DNA of 64,000 bases from Oceanospirillum maris DSM 6286 (GTDB lineage: Bacteria > Pseudomonadota > Gammaproteobacteria > Pseudomonadales > Halomonadaceae): assembly GCF_000422865.1 (NCBI RefSeq), contig NZ_AUGW01000012.1, positions 122,782-186,781 of the forward strand. The letters run 5' to 3'. Position numbers and translations under genes: made by a program. Shown here piece after piece: positions 33,206-44,900 of the stretch (the stretch's first letter is position 1; each line of letters opens with the position of its first letter). Below the pieces are notes generated by a model, which ran no database searches, was not told where the DNA came from, and saw only the letters and a list, made by a program, of their open reading frames with translations.

Positions 33206-34039
33206 CTAGGACTGTGCTTTCTCATAAACCGTGTGCTTACGTAATTTAAAAATATCAGTAGCATGGGTAAAACTTTCTGAGTGCCCCGCAAATAACAAGC
33301 CATCGTTTTTTAAGTAAGGCGCAAATTTCTTTAGTACTTTGTACTGTGTTGGCTTATCAAAATAAATCATCACATTGCGACAAAAAATAATGTCAAATGA
33401 CTGATCAAAGGGCCAAGAGTCACTTAATAAATTCAAGTTAAAGAAGTATATCAAATCTTTTAATTCTGATTTTACTTTAACTAAACCAGAGTTATCACCC
33501 TTACCACGAAAAAAGAAGGTCTTAAGCCTTTGTTCCTGAAGTCTTTCTACTCTATCAGAAGAATAGATCCCTCTTTGAGCTTTTTCGAGTACTTTAGTAT
33601 CTAAATCAGAAGCAAAAATCTCAACGGGGGCATCAAACCGTTCAAAATACTCAACCGCAGACATCGCAATAGAATAAGGCTCTTCCCCTGTCGATGCGGC
33701 ACAACACCAGATACGAAAGCTTCTTTTGCTCGGGTGGTTGGCAAAATATTCTTTCAAAATATCAAAGTGATGGGATTCACGAAAAAATGAGGTGAGGTTA
33801 GTCGTCAATGAATTAACAAACTCTTGATACTCGAAGCTATCCGCATCATTAATCAACTCAAGGTACTGTTGAAAGGTTCTTAAATTATTAGCCCGTAACC
33901 GACGAGACAAACGGCTATAAACCATGTCACGCTTCGTATCAGCAAGATTGATACCGGCACATTCATAAATTAGGCTTTTAATGGTTTTAAAATTATCATC
34001 CGTGAAGTGGAATTCGCGATCAGGTCGACCCGTTTGCAT
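33206..34039 (-). CDS. cheR: Chemoreceptor methyltransferase CheR
   Basis: A protein of about 277 residues. An all-helical N-terminal domain (about 10-80) precedes the SAM-binding Rossmann domain with WCCAASTGEEPYSIAM, FASDLDTKVLEKA and IIFCRNVMIYFD. It methylates receptor glutamates. The ATG at 34039 is chosen because AGGA lies 7 nt upstream; an ATG at 34045 nearly touches that site. The short gap to the upstream PAS-MCP gene contains a terminator-like hairpin (34056-34078). The DWEEF C-terminus of that receptor is the likely CheR docking peptide. Confidence 0.96.
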   Translation of the reverse strand: MQTGRPDREFHFTDDNFKTIKSLIYECAGINLADTKRDMVYSRLSRRLRANNLRTFQQYLELINDADSFEYQEFVNSLTTNLTSFFRESHHFDILKEYFANHPSKRSFRIWCCAASTGEEPYSIAMSAVEYFERFDAPVEIFASDLDTKVLEKAQRGIYSSDRVERLQEQRLKTFFFRGKGDNSGLVKVKSELKDLIYFFNLNLLSDSWPFDQSFDIIFCRNVMIYFDKPTQYKVLKKFAPYLKNDGLLFAGHSESFTHATDIFKLRKHTVYEKAQS

Positions 34040-34055
34040 ATTCATTTCCTAAAAA

Positions 34056-34078
34056 ATAGGCCACCAAAGGTAGCCTAT
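34056..34078 (-). terminator. Intra-operon hairpin between the PAS-MCP gene and cheR
   Basis: On the minus strand ATAGGCTACC, loop TTT, GGTGGCCTAT (one mismatch), directly followed by TTTTTT and then the cheR ribosome binding site. It has the form of a rho-independent terminator and could lower cheR-cheD-cheB expression relative to the upstream che genes. Confidence 0.55.
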
Positions 34079-34105
34079 TGTCCGTTCCTTAGAATGAGAG
34101 GGTGC

Positions 34106-36850
34106 TTAGAACTCTTCCCAATCATCATCAACACTGGGCTTAGCTATAGGTTTAGCAAATTCTTTACTCTTAGAAGACTTTAAGCTCACAGGACTTTTAA
34201 TGGCTTCCCCCTTATATGCTGCAACTGGGGCAGAAGGTAGTAAGGGTATTGCCTGTGAATCATAATGTCCTTCATCACTAAGTTTGAATAAGCTAACAGA
34301 ATTAACCAAGGAGCGAGCCTGCTCCTCTGTTGATTCTGCTGCGGCTGCGGCTTCTTCAACCAGAGCCGCGTTCTGCTGGGTCACTTCATCAATCTGAGTA
34401 ATCGCCGAGTTCACTTGCTCAATACCAGAGCGCTGTTCAACCGATGCCGCAGAGATCTCCGTCATAATACTGGTGACCTGGCTGATCGCGTCAACAATAT
34501 CTTTCATTGTTGACCCTGCATCATCGACCAGTTTAGAGCCTTCCTCAACCGTATCAACCGAAGTAACAATCAGCTCTTTAATCTCTTTAGCAGCCCCTGC
34601 ACTTCTTTTCGCAAGATTGCGAACTTCCGTAGCAACCACGGCAAACCCACGGCCTTGTTCACCTGCCCTTGCCGCTTCAACCGCCGCATTTAGAGCCAAA
34701 ATATTGGTCTGGAAGGCAATGCTATCAATAACACTGATAATCTCTTCCACTTGCTTAGAGTTATCACTAATCGTGCGCATCGTGCTGACCACTTGGCTAA
34801 CCACATCGCCGCCTTTTTGAGCAATACGACTAGCACCTTGAGCGAGATTATTCGCTTGGGAAGCGTTCTCCGCATTCTGCTGAACGGTTGACGTGAGTTC
34901 TTCCATTGACGCTGCGGTTTCCTCAAGGCTTGAGGCTTGCTCTTCCGTACGCTGGGAAAGATCATTATTACCAGCAGAGATCTCACTAGCAGCAGTGTTA
35001 ATCGCGTCAGACGCTTCTTTTATCTGAGTCACAATTTCAGAAATTTGATCAACGGTCGCATTAGCATCATTTTTAAGCTGCCCGAACATGCCGTCAAAAT
35101 CTTTATCGATACGCTCGGTCAAATCCCCCTTAGACATAGCGCTAAGTACTCGCGCCACCTCAGATAAGCCCTCGGATGTTGTTTCCATCAAGTTGTTCAT
35201 GCCATCCGCAAGTTCACGGAAAAAGCCTTCTTTACCTTCAGCATTAATTCGACGGTTGAAGTCCCCTCGCGAAGCTCCTTCAACAATATCGGCAATTTCC
35301 GCTTGAGCATGGGTTTCATTCGTCGTATCAGACCACTCAACAACCGTACCAAGGCGCTCACCATTCTCGTTAAAAATGGGGTTCGCGATGAAGGCAAAGT
35401 AACGGCCCGCAATAGAAATTCGGGTATGGCACGGGTTTTCTAGCGCCGCCAGCAAATGTCGTTGGTGCGCAGGGTCTTTGTGGAAGACGTCAATATTAGT
35501 GCCGATCAAGGTGTCTACAGCAAACTTTGGCAGCTCTTGTTGAATCAGCGCTTCTGATTCACGGAACATTCGACGCAGCGCATCATTGACATAGATAATA
35601 TCCAGATCGTTGTCAGCCATCATCACATTACTGGAGACGTTATCTAGAGCGTTACGAATACGGTGATTAATCTCGGACAGCGCACGCTGTTTCTCATTAG
35701 CCGCCTGTGTTTCAGCCTCGCGACGGAGAATTTCCGTCATATCACGCCATTCAACCACAAAACCAATACGGTTATCCGGGGAACCAATAGGATTAACTTC
35801 GAGATTAAAAGTGCTATCACCGATTTTCAGATTGGTGCTATGGGTCGTATTAAGATGCGTAAGGATATGGCGCTGCATATCAGGCTTTTTATGGAAGACA
35901 TCAATATTCTGTCCAATCAGATTTCCAGCATCGAAATGCGGCAGATCTTTCTGTATTTCCGATTCGTTATACTCAAGCATTTTGAGAATCGATTCATTCA
36001 TATACAGAATATTGAGATCGGCATCAGAGATCATTACATTGGTATTAACAACATCAAGCCCCTTGCGAATGCGCTGGGTCTCTTCATGGAGCAGTTCTTG
36101 CTTCTCTTTAATTTCAGCTTCTGCCGCTTCCTGCAGCAAGCTATCGGTTAGATCCTGCCACTCAACAATATAACCGTTACGCTCACCATTGCTGGATATA
36201 GGATGAACCACTAAGCTAAAGGCACTTTCACCAACATTAATACGCGCCTTATGGGCACCTGCTAGGCCTGTTAGCAATTTGCGCTGATAGCTCGGGTTTC
36301 GGTGGAAAATATCGATATTTTTGCCCACTAAGTTTGTAGCTTCAAAGTGTGGCAAGGTTTTCTGAAGATCAGGCTCGCGCTCTCTTAACATGCGTTGGAT
36401 AGAGGCATTAACGTAGATGATATTCAGATCTGTATCTGCAATCATTACGTTGGTATTTACAACATCAAGACCACGTTTAATACGCGCCATTTGATCAAAC
36501 TGACGCAGCTCTTTCTGACGTTTTTTACCGAGTTCCTCCTGAGCATCGACAAGAACGCGAATAATCGCACCAATCTCATTGTCGATAACAGGTTCTGAGT
36601 GCGCAGGCTTGCCCTCTGAAAAATGTTTCGCCAGCGCCATAAGCTGATGAACCGGTTGTTCTACCTGTGCCATAACCGTACGCGCACCGGCAAAAAGCAC
36701 GACTATTGCCGCCGCTTCTAATGCTATCGCCCAATACAATGTATTAGGGCTATCGCCTAAGAAGGTTACCAAAGCGCCGGCAGCTGTCAAACCACCGGTA
36801 GCAAAGGCTACACTGAGCAGTTTTGACCGTATCGATGTTTTTGTACTCAT
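34106..36850 (-). CDS. Methyl-accepting chemotaxis protein with three tandem PAS domains
   Basis: A 914-residue chemoreceptor. Two membrane helices near the N-terminus (about 12-32 and 40-60) have almost no periplasmic loop. Three homologous PAS units of about 115 residues follow (starting near 124, 260 and 396), each with a [17 protein letters not shown] start and an N-(I/V)-D-(I/V)-FH motif. Then come HAMP-like segments and the signalling hairpin with the tip around [21 protein letters not shown]. The C-terminus DDDWEEF is a WxxF-type pentapeptide tether, almost the GWEEF of Pseudomonas Aer2/McpB that recruits CheR2. It occupies the aer2 position in the che2-like order. It likely senses a cytoplasmic signal; a haem or flavin ligand is possible but not shown. 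Confidence 0.93.
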   Translation of the reverse strand: MSTKTSIRSKLLSVAFATGGLTAAGALVTFLGDSPNTLYWAIALEAAAIVVLFAGARTVMAQVEQPVHQLMALAKHFSEGKPAHSEPVIDNEIGAIIRVLVDAQEELGKKRQKELRQFDQMARIKRGLDVVNTNVMIADTDLNIIYVNASIQRMLREREPDLQKTLPHFEATNLVGKNIDIFHRNPSYQRKLLTGLAGAHKARINVGESAFSLVVHPISSNGERNGYIVEWQDLTDSLLQEAAEAEIKEKQELLHEETQRIRKGLDVVNTNVMISDADLNILYMNESILKMLEYNESEIQKDLPHFDAGNLIGQNIDVFHKKPDMQRHILTHLNTTHSTNLKIGDSTFNLEVNPIGSPDNRIGFVVEWRDMTEILRREAETQAANEKQRALSEINHRIRNALDNVSSNVMMADNDLDIIYVNDALRRMFRESEALIQQELPKFAVDTLIGTNIDVFHKDPAHQRHLLAALENPCHTRISIAGRYFAFIANPIFNENGERLGTVVEWSDTTNETHAQAEIADIVEGASRGDFNRRINAEGKEGFFRELADGMNNLMETTSEGLSEVARVLSAMSKGDLTERIDKDFDGMFGQLKNDANATVDQISEIVTQIKEASDAINTAASEISAGNNDLSQRTEEQASSLEETAASMEELTSTVQQNAENASQANNLAQGASRIAQKGGDVVSQVVSTMRTISDNSKQVEEIISVIDSIAFQTNILALNAAVEAARAGEQGRGFAVVATEVRNLAKRSAGAAKEIKELIVTSVDTVEEGSKLVDDAGSTMKDIVDAISQVTSIMTEISAASVEQRSGIEQVNSAITQIDEVTQQNAALVEEAAAAAESTEEQARSLVNSVSLFKLSDEGHYDSQAIPLLPSAPVAAYKGEAIKSPVSLKSSKSKEFAKPIAKPSVDDDWEEF
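35317..36481 (-). repeat. Three tandem PAS-encoding repeats in the MCP gene
   Basis: Three units of about 136 codons encode related PAS domains, each opening with an Arg-Ile-(K/R) helix and closing with VVEWxDxT. Units 1 and 2 are nearer to each other than to unit 3. This indicates duplication within the gene. Confidence 0.75.
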
Positions 36851-36906
36851 TGCCCGTTCTCCAACTGAACCTGCATCTTTAAATCACAAATCGTTTGTTT
36901 ATTTTT

Positions 36907-37419
36907 TTAAATCGCGTCTGTACGCGTTTTATCAATAAGTGCCATTTCATCGCTAGACATCAACTTTTCAATATCTGCAATAATCAACATATGATCATCA
37001 ACCGTAGCCAAACCTAGAATATATTCAGAATCAAAATTAGCTGAAAAATCAGGGGGATTTTTGATCTGCTCGCCAGCTAAGCTAACAACGTCAGAAACAC
37101 CGTCAACAACCATGCCCACAACCCGATCTTCTAAGTTAAGAACAATAACAATCGTGAATTCGTTGTAACTTGCTTCACCAAGGTTGAACTTAATACGCAG
37201 ATCAATAATCGGCACAATGACACCACGAAGATTGATCACTCCCTTGATAAATAACGGAGCGTTAGCAATTTTAGTGACAGCGCCGTAGCCGCGAATTTCC
37301 TGCACTTTGAGGATATCGACAGCGTAGTGTTCTTCGCCCAAAGAGAAGGTCAGATATTCTTGGCCAAGTAATCGACCGTATTCAGTATTATCCTGACTCT
37401 CTACAATTCGTTCTGACAT
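36907..37419 (-). CDS. cheW: Chemotaxis coupling protein CheW
   Basis: A 170-residue CheW SH3-like adaptor linking receptors to CheA. Core strands are recognisable: [34 protein letters not shown] and [11 protein letters not shown]. The ATG at 37419 is used, with AAGAAG just upstream; the frame is open 22 codons further into cheA. It sits 13 bp after cheA and upstream of the PAS-MCP gene. Confidence 0.96.
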   Translation of the reverse strand: MSERIVESQDNTEYGRLLGQEYLTFSLGEEHYAVDILKVQEIRGYGAVTKIANAPLFIKGVINLRGVIVPIIDLRIKFNLGEASYNEFTIVIVLNLEDRVVGMVVDGVSDVVSLAGEQIKNPPDFSANFDSEYILGLATVDDHMLIIADIEKLMSSDEMALIDKTRTDAI

Positions 37420-37432
37420 TCTTCTTAACCCC

Positions 37433-40066
37433 TTACGCCAGTATGCTATTTGGCTGTTTCTTAGTGCGCTTTTTATGCATGCCAATTAACTCTGAAACAT
37501 CAAGAATAAGCGCCACTCGGCCTGTTCCTAGAATGGTAGCACCTGACACACCATCAACTTTGCGATAATTCGCTTCTAAACTCTTAATAACCACTTGCGA
37601 CTGCCCAACTAAGTCGTCCACAAAGAGACCCACTCGTTTACCATTAGATTCAAGAATAATCATAATACCCTGCTGATAATCATCAAACGCAGCCGGCATA
37701 TTAAGTAACTCACCTAACTTAATAATAGGCAGGTATTCATCTCTAACGAAAATAACGGCACCTTCCCCTGAAACTGTCTTAATATCTGCAGGGTCAGGCT
37801 GCATGGAGCCAATAATACTGGTCAGGGGAATAATATAAATTTCGTCACCAAGAGCAATCTGAAGGCCATCGAGGATAGCAAGGGTTAATGGCAATCGAAT
37901 GCTAATACGACTACCGATGCCCTCCACCGATTCAATTTCAAGTCGTCCGCCTAAGGATGTAATGTTTCTCTTAACTACATCCATGCCGACACCACGGCCA
38001 GACACATCAGTAACTTCCGCAGCAGTCGAAAAACCAGGAGCAAAGATCAATTGCCAAACATCAGCGTCCGGCATGGTCTCTGTTACTGGAAGCCCTTTTT
38101 CTTGCGCCTTAGATAAAATCCGCTCACGGTTCAAGCCCGCACCATCATCTTGAACTTCAACGACAATATTGCCACCTTGATGGGAGGCCCTAAGAAGAAT
38201 CGTACCTGTAGCCTCTTTACCTGCAGCGATGCGTTCTGCTGGAGATTCAACGCCATGATCAAGGCTATTACGAATAAGGTGAGTAAGAGGATCGGTCAGC
38301 TTTTCGATCATACTGCGATCAAGCTCAGTATTCTCGCCCAGCATTTCAAGCTTCACTTTTTTGTCCAGTTTTCCGGCAAGATCACGAACAACCCTAGGGA
38401 AACGGCTAAACACAATGCTAATCGGCATCATCCGTATCGACATGACAGAGTCTTGTAAATCACGGGTATTACGTTCTAGCTGAGCTAGCCCGTTAGCCAT
38501 CTTCTCATGCAGAATGGGATCAACCTCAGAGGCCATTTGAGCCAGCATCGCTTGAGTAATCACTAACTCACCCACTTGATTGATCAGTTGATCAACTTTT
38601 TCCACGCTAACGCGAATGGAAGACTCCGTCGCATTATTCTTGACCGCAGGTGACGCCCCTTTTGATTGAGGCAGAGCCTTAGACTCTGCTTTGGCAGCTC
38701 TGATATTCGTCTTTTTAGCGTTAACAGGCTTGTCTCGAACAGCGCTACCAGCAACAGCAGACGACTTAGACTCTTGGGTCGTGGCTGAGTTATTGTGCTG
38801 ACCTGAATCTTTAACCGGTTCAAAAAAGCCATAACCATCAAATTCTGTTTGTCCTTCCGGCGCGTTAAGATTTTCTTCCTTGTGTTTGCCTTTCCCTACA
38901 CCCTCGCCGCCATCGCCAATGCTATCGATAGACTCTACCGTGGGACCTGATAAGTCATCTTCATCGTCAAAAAAGCCATAACCTAGATCTGGCGCCTCGA
39001 CAGGCATTTCAGACGAAAGAGAGGCCGGCAAAGCTTCCCTCGAGATAGCGTCGCTATCTGCACATTCTACACTAGGGTCAGCAAGCTCATCCTCAGGTAG
39101 ATCAAAGAAACCATAACCCAGATCATCATCGGATGATTCTTCGGTATCGCCCGCAAAATTATCTAAGTCATCAAAAAATCCATAGCCTAGTTCATCTTCT
39201 ATACTTTCGGTGCCAACGGCTTCAAAGAAGCCAAAACTACCATCCCGGGCCGATAATTCCTCGTCAATCGATAAAGACTCTTCTGGCACCATAAAGGTGA
39301 TCAAATCTTTTAAGTCTTCTTTACTTGAATCTGTTTGTATCGAGAATAACCAATCTTGAGAGTTTTCAGACGGTGCATCAATAATCGTTAAATCACCCAG
39401 CTCTTTTAAAGAATCAAAGAGCATATCAAGCTCGTCACCTGGCGCGGGGAAACGTACAATATAAGACTGTGTTAGGGGCGTTTCTGAGGGCGTATAGTCT
39501 GGGGCAAACGTCTCTAACTCAACAGAGCTCAGTGCTGTTGAATCAATCGCTTCTGAGTTAATAGCGCCTGGATCAGACGCTGGCGAACCAAATACAGCCG
39601 AATTAGATTCAGGTTCAAGGATCATCGATCTAGAAGCGATAGAGTCAGGCACAACGGCGCCAGCATTGCTGTTTTGCGCGAGCTCTAACTGACGATTTAA
39701 CTCTTTAATCACTGCATCAGCAAGCTCTGTATCCGGTTCTTCTTCGTTTTGGTGGGCTGCAAGCATCCCACCTAAAACATCACCTGCTTGAAGCGTCACA
39801 TCAACCATCGCATCCGTTAATGCAGTCTCCCCCTTGCGCACTAAATCAAGCAAGGTTTCAAGCTCATGGGTTACGGCGGTCATGTCGTTAAAGCCAAATG
39901 TACCGCTATTCCCTTTTATTGAGTGAGCCGCACGAAATACAGCGTTCATATCATCCATATCAGGATTCTGAACATCCATATTGAGCATCAAACTTTCCAT
40001 CGTTGTCAGATGCTCGGCAGTCTCTTCGAAAAAGAGCTGGTTGAACTGGCTTAAATCAAACGACAT
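37433..40066 (-). CDS. cheA: Chemotaxis histidine kinase CheA with repeated GYGFF motifs
   Basis: An 877-residue kinase. P1 Hpt domain (about 1-105) with phosphorylated His48 in [14 protein letters not shown]; a P2-like domain (about 200-265); an acidic linker (about 270-430) with five short aromatic motifs (SFGFF, then GYGFF four times); P3 dimerisation (about 475-545); P4 ATPase (about 550-705; [21 protein letters not shown]); P5 CheW-like domain (about 710-850). All kinase boxes are intact. The linker motifs look like docking sites for CheY, CheB or another partner, which is inference. It is the third gene of the che operon, following the cheY gene by 31 bp. Confidence 0.97.
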   Translation of the reverse strand: MSFDLSQFNQLFFEETAEHLTTMESLMLNMDVQNPDMDDMNAVFRAAHSIKGNSGTFGFNDMTAVTHELETLLDLVRKGETALTDAMVDVTLQAGDVLGGMLAAHQNEEEPDTELADAVIKELNRQLELAQNSNAGAVVPDSIASRSMILEPESNSAVFGSPASDPGAINSEAIDSTALSSVELETFAPDYTPSETPLTQSYIVRFPAPGDELDMLFDSLKELGDLTIIDAPSENSQDWLFSIQTDSSKEDLKDLITFMVPEESLSIDEELSARDGSFGFFEAVGTESIEDELGYGFFDDLDNFAGDTEESSDDDLGYGFFDLPEDELADPSVECADSDAISREALPASLSSEMPVEAPDLGYGFFDDEDDLSGPTVESIDSIGDGGEGVGKGKHKEENLNAPEGQTEFDGYGFFEPVKDSGQHNNSATTQESKSSAVAGSAVRDKPVNAKKTNIRAAKAESKALPQSKGASPAVKNNATESSIRVSVEKVDQLINQVGELVITQAMLAQMASEVDPILHEKMANGLAQLERNTRDLQDSVMSIRMMPISIVFSRFPRVVRDLAGKLDKKVKLEMLGENTELDRSMIEKLTDPLTHLIRNSLDHGVESPAERIAAGKEATGTILLRASHQGGNIVVEVQDDGAGLNRERILSKAQEKGLPVTETMPDADVWQLIFAPGFSTAAEVTDVSGRGVGMDVVKRNITSLGGRLEIESVEGIGSRISIRLPLTLAILDGLQIALGDEIYIIPLTSIIGSMQPDPADIKTVSGEGAVIFVRDEYLPIIKLGELLNMPAAFDDYQQGIMIILESNGKRVGLFVDDLVGQSQVVIKSLEANYRKVDGVSGATILGTGRVALILDVSELIGMHKKRTKKQPNSILA
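38822..39238 (-). repeat. Five GYGFF-type motif repeats in the CheA linker
   Basis: Residues near 277-281 (SFGFF), 293-298, 316-321, 361-366 (each LGYGFF) and 411-415 (GYGFF), spaced by acidic stretches of 17-45 residues. This part of the protein is otherwise low in complexity and predicted disordered. Confidence 0.8.
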
Positions 40067-40097
40067 TAGATACCATCCGCTTTCATAGCTTTAGAGG

Positions 40098-40463
40098 TTA
40101 ACCCAGTACTTTTTTCACAACTTCTAAAAGCTTAGCAGGATCAAAGGGCTTAACTAACCAGCCTGTTGCTCTTGCTGCTCGCCCCTTTGTTTTCATATCA
40201 TCACTGGATTCTGTGGTTAACATGAGAATGGGAGTACGGCTGTATTGTGGTAGCGCCCGCAAAGACTTAATCAGCGTAAGACCGTCCATCTTTGGCATAT
40301 TTTGGTCTGTTAAAACAAGATCAAACTGGCCCGACTTAGCTTTATTTAAACCGTCTTGCCCATCGACTGCTTCGACAACTTCATACCCTGCGCCTTTGAG
40401 GGTGAAAGCCACCATCTGACGAATTGAGGCTGCGTCGTCTACCGTCAGAATTTTTTTGGCCAT
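40098..40463 (-). CDS. cheY: CheY-like single-domain response regulator
   Basis: A 121-residue receiver domain. Acidic residues in KILTVDDAASI, phospho-acceptor Asp in LVLTDQNMPKMDG, Thr in MLTTES and Lys in WLVKPFDP are all present. The ATG at 40463 follows an AGGTGG ribosome binding site; a GTG five codons upstream is possible. As the only stand-alone CheY in the operon, it is the expected output of this CheA. Whether it reaches the flagellar motor is doubtful, because Pseudomonas Che2/F7 systems are linked to stress responses rather than swimming. Confidence 0.95.
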   Translation of the reverse strand: MAKKILTVDDAASIRQMVAFTLKGAGYEVVEAVDGQDGLNKAKSGQFDLVLTDQNMPKMDGLTLIKSLRALPQYSRTPILMLTTESSDDMKTKGRAARATGWLVKPFDPAKLLEVVKKVLG

Positions 40464-40485
40464 AAATTCATCCACCACCTAATTT

Positions 40486-41688
40486 TTAAAAGAGTTCAAT
40501 ATCACCAGAATCCATGTTGCCATGGGAAACTGGACTATGTTTCATGCTATCTATCTTTGAACGGGCTTCCTGCAATTTTTCTCTGATATGCTGAAGAATT
40601 TCGCAAGAAGAACGCCCGCTATCATCTTTGGTCAAATGGGAGAGTTCATCCATTAACACGTGAATAGCATCTAATCGACTATCCGTATGATCCAATAATT
40701 GGCTTGTCATATCTTGGAACTGCAAGCCTGTTGTCGCTTGATTGATATTCTCTGATACTTCAGCAGCGAGCACGCTTTGCGATGACAGCGCTTCTGATGA
40801 CTCATGATTAATACACTCTAGCTGCTCTAGGACCTGTTCAATTCGTCGCTTTGACTCACTCGCAAAGCCCATATCAACAGATGATATTTTCTGAATTGAA
40901 GTATCCGCATTGGAAAAAGAGCTGTGTAAATTTGTCATTAATGAGCGAATTTGATCACTAAAATGCGCCGTTTTCTGAGACAATGAACGTACCTCATCGG
41001 CGACCACGGCAAACCCTCTACCGGCTTCCCCTGCACGAGCAGCTTCAATGGCAGCATTCAAGGCTAAAAGGTTCGTTTGATTGGCGATTTCATCAATCTC
41101 GTCAAGAAGCTTAACAATTCCGCCTATCTTGCTCGCCATATCATCCATGATTTCAACGAGCCCCATGGCAAACTTACTGGCTTGCACGGCGTTATCCATA
41201 AAGATTTCAAAGGTTTCTGTTGTGTCGTGAATAAAGCCAGAAAAAATGGAGTCCACATTTTCACCCGCCGACATATGCTGCGCAATTCTATCGGTTAATG
41301 CCTGCTGTTCTTGTGTTTTCTGATGCACTTGAGTGAAATTACCAATGAGCTGGCCAATCGCATCATTAAGCAGTGTTTTAACTTGAACGATCTCTTCTCG
41401 GGACTCTTTAAGCTCTTGGGAAAGCCCGGTAGAAAATGCATTAAAAGTCTCAGCCGTTTGCCGAGCAAATAATAGATCAGCGTTTGCGTTATCATCATCA
41501 CTATTGGCTGTTACTTTATTAGAAAAATAAACGATAGCAGCAAAAACAATTATAGCGGCTGAAAAAACAAGGTTATCGTTCAACGTTAGGTAACGGCCTA
41601 GAACCCAAATTAAACTCGAAACAAAAAAACCACTAACCAATGACATCACTGAGACAGAAACCGCCCCGGGGTTTGTAGCACGATTCAT
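40486..41688 (-). CDS. Methyl-accepting-type chemoreceptor without a periplasmic domain, first gene of che operon
   Basis: A 400-residue membrane protein. Two membrane helices (about 13-32 and 40-58) are joined by a short loop and followed by a coiled-coil signalling domain. The receptor tip is recognisable in [21 protein letters not shown], with [17 protein letters not shown]. There is no sensory domain, so it may respond to the membrane or to a partner. It ends in GDIELF, a tail of a type common in receptors encoded next to cheA. Its place before cheY corresponds to the receptor gene (cttP) that heads the Pseudomonas che2 cluster. The promoter should lie in the 229-bp gap 41689-41917. Confidence 0.9.
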   Translation of the reverse strand: MNRATNPGAVSVSVMSLVSGFFVSSLIWVLGRYLTLNDNLVFSAAIIVFAAIVYFSNKVTANSDDDNANADLLFARQTAETFNAFSTGLSQELKESREEIVQVKTLLNDAIGQLIGNFTQVHQKTQEQQALTDRIAQHMSAGENVDSIFSGFIHDTTETFEIFMDNAVQASKFAMGLVEIMDDMASKIGGIVKLLDEIDEIANQTNLLALNAAIEAARAGEAGRGFAVVADEVRSLSQKTAHFSDQIRSLMTNLHSSFSNADTSIQKISSVDMGFASESKRRIEQVLEQLECINHESSEALSSQSVLAAEVSENINQATTGLQFQDMTSQLLDHTDSRLDAIHVLMDELSHLTKDDSGRSSCEILQHIREKLQEARSKIDSMKHSPVSHGNMDSGDIELF

Positions 41689-41917
41689 CCAAAACTCCTG
41701 TAACTAAAACACAGCATGATCTACGGGGCTTAATTTACTATAAAAAGGCGAGATAAAGGCATAAGCTCGACCTAAAAGAGGCTACATATTGCATCAAAAA
41801 ACGAGTTTCCCATTGAAAATGCAGCACTTTTTTAAGCATAGCGTAAATATACGCGAATAAAGTTAATAAAAAAGCCTTACTCGTCACTTTCTTTTCGGCA
41901 TCTATCTGTTCAAACAG

Positions 41918-44900
41918 TCATTTATTTCCTTTTAACCAATCATTTAAGGCATCAAATGGCATTGGGCGTCCATAAAGCCAACCCTGCTGCATTTGCGCAC
42001 CTTTACCAATAAGGTAGTCAGCCTGCGCTTGAGTTTCAACACCTTCCGCAATTACGCTAAGTTGCATACTCTCTGCAATTGACAGAATCGCATCAACCAA
42101 GATTTTATCACCAAAATCTTTATCAAGATCAGAGACAAAGCTCTTATCGATTTTAATGGTTGTCAGCGGTAACTGTTTTAAATAACTCAATGAAGAATAG
42201 CCCGTACCGAAATCATCAATCGCCACACCAAACCCTTGATGCCGGAGATTCTTCAGTTTGGTTACGGAATCACCACTGGGGTCAAGAAATAGAGATTCAG
42301 TCACTTCTAAAGTCACATGACTAGAAGGCAGGTCATATTGCTGCAAAATATCAATAAAGTGTTCAGTATGGGGGGAATCCGTGCCTATTTGCTTAGAGGA
42401 CAAGTTGATGGCAACCCCTAAGTCAGGGTATTGCTTATGGATTTTTGCGATATCACGCACAGCTTGCTCAAAAACCCATCCCCCTAAGGTAATAATCAGC
42501 CCAGTCTCTTCTGCTAAGGGGATAAATTGATCCGGAGAAATACGCCCCTGCTCGGGATGATTCCAACGCACGAGTGCTTCAACCTTTACGGCCTTGCCTT
42601 GATGATCAACGATAGGCTGATAATGAACTTCGAATTCATGCCTTATCAGTGCGATACGTAAGTCATTTTGCAATGACTGACGTCGCTCCGCTTCATGCTG
42701 CATTTCAGGTGTAAAGAAACGATAAGTACGTCGACCAGCAGATTTAGCCGCATACATCGCTTGGTCTGCATTTTGTAAAATCCGAGTCAACTCATCACCG
42801 TCATCGGGGAAAATAGTGACACCGATACTGGCAGAGATGTGTGCCGCATTACCATGAAGTAGAAAGGTCTTTGATAGCGCCTCAATAATTTTTTCAGCGA
42901 CCTTACCCACATGCTCAATAGAATGGATAGCAGGAATCATAACCGTAAACTCATCACCACCGAGTCGTGCAACGGTATCTGCTTCACGGGTATATTTTTT
43001 CAGTCTTTGCGCCACTTCTTTCAGCAGATGATCACCAGCCTCATGTCCTAAGGTATCATTGACTTCTTTGAAGTGATCAAGATCGATAAACATCAAAGCG
43101 CCACGATCTTTTGAGTAGCGATTACAGGAATTAATGGCCTGAGTCAGCCGGTCATTGAACAATACGCGGTTTGGCAGCGCCGTAAGCGCATCGTAATTCG
43201 CTTGATAACGAATCAACTCCTCTTTCTCTTTACGATCTGTAATATCAGAGAAAACCGCCACGTAATTTTCAAGCTCGTTAAAACGGTTTCTTAGTGCGGT
43301 TATTGATAGCCACTCAACATAAAGTTCACCGTTTTTCTTCCGATTCCAAACCTCACCCTGCCAGCGCCCTCTTTCATTAAGTCCTTCCCACATTTGGGCA
43401 TAAAACTCAGCGCTTTGCTTGCCAGAACTAAGAAGCGCAGGCGTCTCACCGATAACCTCTTCTGACTTATAGCCTGTGATTCGACTGAAGGCATCATTAA
43501 CCGAAACAATTCTATTGCGAGTATTGGTGACAACGATCGCTTCAGCCGTATTCTCAAATACCGATGCAGCCAATTTTAACCGCTGATTACTCAAGTAAGC
43601 ATCCGTTATATCCTCCCCAAAACCTGCGATATTTTTCACTCGGCCAAGCTTGTCGTAGGTCACAAAGGATAAATTGCGCAACCAACGTATTTCACCATCA
43701 GGGCGCTGGATACGGAACTCTAATTTGACCGGCTGCTTTGACACTTCAAAAATATGTTCTTCAATTAAGGCTAAGTCCTCAGGTACAACCGCAGAAAAAA
43801 GACTGCTTCGCCCCGTTAAGACATCTTCTGATGAGCGTCCTGTAATGCGATCATAGCCATGACTTAAAAATTCAACAGGATGTCCATCGGGGTCTGATAG
43901 CCAAAAAATCCCAGGAACATTTTCCGCAAATAACCGGAATTTTTCTTCACTATCTGCCAATGCAGCCTGTGCGTCCAACATCGTACTAATATCGACCATA
44001 TCGACAACAAAGCAGTCATCGCCCTGAAACTGCACTCTCTGCAGCCCAATCAGAAAGACAACAGGCTCGTCAGTATCCACACGGCAGAGTTTCAGTTTAT
44101 AGTTGCTTAGGAATTGGTCGCGATCAACCTGTTCAAGAAGGTGTTTGCGATCGTCAGGGTTTGGGTAAAGCTCAATAATTGAGCGCCCGATCAACTCCTC
44201 CGGCGGAATACCAAGCAAGCGTAATGATGAAGGGTTACAAAATTTCACCACGCCATCAGCCACACGCGTAATCATAATTAGACTTTGGGCCGCGTCGGTA
44301 ATGGCACTTAACTGCGCCTCACGCTGCTTTAACTCACGTTCAATTTTTCGGCTAGCCGTCACATCTTGAAATGTACCGAAGACACGTACAGGTTTGCGAT
44401 CCGTATTTAACTCAACAAACCCCTCTGAATGAATCCATCGCTGATCAAACGCAGACCGAACAACCCTAAAGTCCGCTTGATAACGCCCTCCCCGAGCCAT
44501 CGCATCATCTAAGGCGTCTTTAACAGAAGGCCGGTCATCTGCGTAGACCAGATCTAAATAATCCTTACCCAAGGCAGGATCACCCTTTGCTAAACCAAAA
44601 AGGCGATACGCTTCGTCAGACCAAAAAATATCACCTTTGACAACATGCCAAGACCAGTTGCCGATTCGGCCAACACGCTGGGCTTGGTCAAGCATGACCT
44701 GCTGCTTCTCGATCAAGCCTAAGGAACGTAACTCTTTTATACGCAGCCATAACACAAGAAAAATAACGCCGATTAAAAAACCTGCCGCTAGCTTGATCCA
44801 AGCACGGGACGAGCGCTCAACAAAGGTATCTCTATTATTTAGCGCTACAATTTGCCATTCAGCACCTGGCAATGAGAGCGTATAAGTCATATCAGAAACG

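Noticed and set aside
35663..36173. Long open frames on the plus strand (120-162 codons) inside the PAS-MCP gene
   Set aside because: They are antisense to a well-supported chemoreceptor gene, recur with the PAS repeat units, and have no ribosome binding site or family resemblance.
35317..36481. Regularly spaced repeats that could suggest a CRISPR-like array
   Set aside because: The period is about 400 bp and encodes homologous PAS domains in one continuous reading frame.
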